A stretch of 64,000 bases of DNA from Harmothoe impar (taxonomy: Eukaryota > Annelida > Polychaeta > Phyllodocida > Polynoidae). This document shows positions 61,258 through 64,000 of this stretch, piece after piece; the stretch's first letter is position 1, and every line of letters starts with the position of its first letter. The position numbers and the translations under genes are program-made. The stretch is taken from assembly GCA_947462335.1 (NCBI GenBank), contig OX381709.1, forward strand, positions 39,612,904 to 39,676,903, in the 5' to 3' direction. The notes beneath the pieces are model-generated. The model was not told the DNA's origin, searched no databases, and worked only from the letters and a program-made list of their open reading frames with translations.

Positions 61258-63345
61258 ATGATGTACGCTGTCGTCCTCCTCGCCCTTTTGGTAAGTCATT
61301 AACATTCCTATTTTTACATATGCTAAATATTGGGTTCAGCATTTCCATCTGGCAACAAATTACATGATTATGTTCCCCTCCATTGGAGCCAATACTGCGA
61401 CAGGCATGACACTAGATGACAAATAATAAATAGAATAATCCAATATTATAATAATGAGTATAAGATAATAAGTTAGTGTGTATTGTGTTTTCACTGATAG
61501 CATTTACACAGGGTTTTATGGGGTTGCTGTGTTAGACGGCTAGTGCTCTACCCGTCAGACATAATAATGGCACTGAAGCCGCTTTTAGTGGATTGGCATT
61601 GTACTTGTGGTTCATAATTCCCATAGAAGGTTCTCTCTGTATAGGTGGCTGTTCTTGTAAATATATCTGGAGTCTAGTGCTTCAATTTTAGTTTGCTTTT
61701 TGCATCACCACGAAGCACTCCAATCTGCACCACCACCATCTTGTCTCTAGACTGTACTGTCTGTGCATTCGTGTACAGGATGAGGATGACGAGCTGTCAG
61801 TTTCCCTTTGGTTTCAATTTCTCTATGTCACAGGTTAATTGTATGTAGTTCATCAACATTGACGTCCCATGGATTATTAGACCTGTTCATAGACAGTCTA
61901 ACATAGAACTTCTAAGTATGTGATAAACCCAATGATCTAAGAGGGTATATCATTTCCTCGAGCCCTATGTTGGTGAGGCTGACCATGTTAACTCATTTGA
62001 TAATAGATTTTTTTTGGGTGGTTTAGGTCCCAGCCAGATACCACAATGTATATTAAACTCTAGCTCAATCTTATTTCATCTCAGGTGTGAAATTGTTGAA
62101 AATGATATATCAAATGTAAAATGAATCAGATTTCTATAATACGCCATCCAATAATCCGTCAGTCTCACCTACAACAACGAGGGGGTAGTTTTTATATCAT
62201 ACCATATAAACCATATTATAGAGATCTGACTGTAATCACTCTAGAGTCAAGGTATAGTGATCATCAATTTTCTACATGCATTGTAATTGTTATTGGATGA
62301 CCGGCAATAGCCCGAGTGAAAGGGTTCCTTCTCACTTCTATAATTCAATATGATTTCAGGGTGCTTCCACTGCGGCTGCTGCTGTGGCTGCTGCCCCTTT
62401 GCTGGCACTGGGTGATAAGCGTGGAAACCAAGTGTGGACCGACTTTGGAAGCATAGCTCGTTATGAGATTGGTGTGTGGGAGGCCAACATCCCCAATGAT
62501 AAATGGAAGCTGCTCGCACACCATGCCCAGTCCAACTGGGAACCCCTAAAGACAACCATCCATGCCTTCAAGTATGTTGTAAATGATGCATTTGATGTTC
62601 AACATGATGTTCAAAATTCAAATTTGGGGGTGTGGCTGATATGCCTGTTGGGCTTATAGTTGAGAATTTACGCTAAATGATACTATCATTCTCATTACCA
62701 GGGATAACTCTGCCGCCCAGGATGCCTTTGCTACACCAGACAACTTCACACAGATCTGGAACAGTGAAGGAGACACCATCTGGGGACCTGGCTCCTTCTG
62801 GAGAATGGATTGCCCTGCAGGTGAGTGATCTCAGACCTTGGAAAATGTGTATTTCTAAAGATGCAGGATCTCACAGGCTGGGACCTGAGAAAAGGATACT
62901 AGAATGGGTCATACTTTCATGGGAGGAAGCATCTGCCATTGGATCAATTAGGAATTCTAGCCATTGGTAATATATGGAGTTTAAACATTTAAACATTTGT
63001 CACAGTAAACTGAATCAAACCAGGCTGAACCACGTTTCTTTTACTACCTAAGGCTATGTTGCCCTCGGAGATGTGGTCTTCCCAAGCAAGGACCTGAAGG
63101 CTGCTGACAAAACTATGTTTGAGAAGTTCCGCTGCATCAAGGAGAATCTGACCGAGGCCTGCCGTGGATGGGGTATCAAGCTCTGGGACAATGATAACAG
63201 CATCGCCCGCAAGGATGCCTCTGCCTGGCCAACTGCCCCTGAGACTACTGGATACAGCGAGTTCTTCTTCTCCCACACCACACACAATGACAGACCCGCC
63301 ATCTCACCCAGATGTATCAAAAAGTCCTCATTTTCTCTCATCTAA
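61258..63345 (+). CDS. VRP11: secreted Vps62/DUF946-like repeat protein (4 exons)
   Basis: Exons 61258-61290, 62360-62571, 62702-62820 and 63053-63345 code 218 residues. Exon 1 (MMYAVVLLALL) has the same protein sequence as in VRP10; exon 2 continues GASTAAAAVAAAPL without the Thr/Pro/Lys linker of VRP10. Repeat 1: VWTDFGSIARYEIGVWEA then WKLLAHHAQSNW. Repeat 2: FTQIWNSEGDTIWGPGSFW then RMDCPAGYVALGDVV. Repeat 3: KLWDNDNSIARKDASAW then EFFFSHTTHNDRP and CIKKSSFSLI. Exon 4 differs from VRP10 at only three of 293 bases, one of them changing Asp to Asn. No AATAAA was seen in the first 100 bases after the stop; ATTAAA at 63,398-63,403 is the likely signal. Confidence 0.9.
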
Positions 63346-63403
63346 GATAATGCCATGTATTTCCTGGTGAGAAGAAGACATTATATTGGAGCTATGAATT
63401 AAA

Positions 63404-64000
63404 CTAGTTAAGACCAAGTCACTGTGTTCGGTTTCCTATCATACCCATTGATAATCGGATACCTTTATACAGACGCATTTAGAATGGCAAGTCATTATTC
63501 TCATTATTTTATTCTCAATTATGTCCTTATTCTGTTTATTAGACCATACCTAACTTAAAAAATTATAAGAGATCATTGTATGTGTTACATAGAGTATAAA
63601 GAGCATCAATTTCGAGTCCCAGCATTTATTTCAAGTGAAATACGAGAACTATAGGCAATTTCATATTTAACCCCAGAGAATAAACCTCATCAGTATTTCA
63701 CAGTCTGTGTCGTCATCAATATACAAAACTAGATGTTCTCACATGGATAATCTATGAACAATGATTAGTTAAAATATACTTTTCAATAATATTCGTGAAA
63801 TGAACATAACGAAGCTTTGAGTCATTCCGAACTTCGGGCTATTCTATCGTTGCCCCTCTGGTGTATTTCACTCGGGTCAACTTGTGGTCATCAAATATAA
63901 CCCGAAGTTGAACTCATGAAATAATTCCCAGTTTTTAACGATTCTCGCAAATCTCCGTCAATCATATTAGGCCGGTGTCCATTATACGACAAGGAAACTG
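63404..64000. other. Downstream flank of VRP11
   Basis: About 0.6 kb of AT-rich DNA. A short inverted pair (GAACTTCGGGCT near 63,829 and AACCCGAAGTT near 63,899) suggests a small foldback. No further VRP exon is visible before the window ends, so the array may or may not continue. Confidence 0.4.

Overview
The window is animal nuclear DNA: genes are split into short exons with GT...AG introns, polyadenylation signals follow the stop codons, and the gaps are full of microsatellites and foldback (MITE-like) repeats. A RADIL-type DIL/PDZ protein and a membrane UDP-glycosyltransferase point to a metazoan. I read it as a non-vertebrate genome because of the compact introns and the repeat style, but I cannot name the phylum from sequence alone.

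Layout. (1) 468-6546, + strand: the 3' part of a RADIL-like gene (end of the DIL domain, long Ser/Pro-rich linker, C-terminal PDZ), whose 5' half lies outside the window. (2) 6.5-15.3 kb: repeat-rich DNA with a small three-exon gene on the minus strand (13131-8682, 108 aa, not recognised). (3) 17094-15466, minus: an intronless UDP-glycosyltransferase. (4) 17-21.6 kb: no gene seen, several foldback repeats. (5) 21.6-63.4 kb: a tandem array of eleven paralogous genes, here called VRP1 to VRP11. VRP1-4 are on the minus strand and VRP5-11 on the plus strand, diverging from a head-to-head point near 36.8-37.9 kb. Each has a signal-peptide exon followed by exons of about 179-260, 113-131 and 290-302 bases, with the same splice phases (0, 2, 1). 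The products are secreted proteins of about 211-234 aa built from three repeats of an 'IWxxxGS...xWRPxxPxGYVxLGD' type. This resembles the Vps62/DUF946 family (PF06101), whose relatives are mostly described as intracellular or plant proteins.

The array shows several stages of family evolution. VRP1 and VRP4 each carry an extra intron. VRP7 has a 4-base insertion that breaks the last exon. VRP10 and VRP11 have almost identical last exons but clearly diverged second exons, as expected from gene conversion. VRP5 has strongly biased codons and a good TATA box. VRP10 has a mucin-like Ala/Thr/Pro stretch. I recognise no function for these proteins. The array is the most interesting part of the window.

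Mobile and repeated DNA: two reverse-transcriptase fragments (about 34.8 and 40.5 kb), an AACGTT-rich foldback family with three copies inside the array, a family with TACACAGAGAAAA ends, a duplicated tRNA-derived unit (46.3-47.1 kb), a roughly 400-base inverted repeat in an intron of VRP6, and several minisatellites. All coordinates were read by eye from the sequence, and splice sites were chosen by GT/AG, frame continuity and agreement between paralogs.
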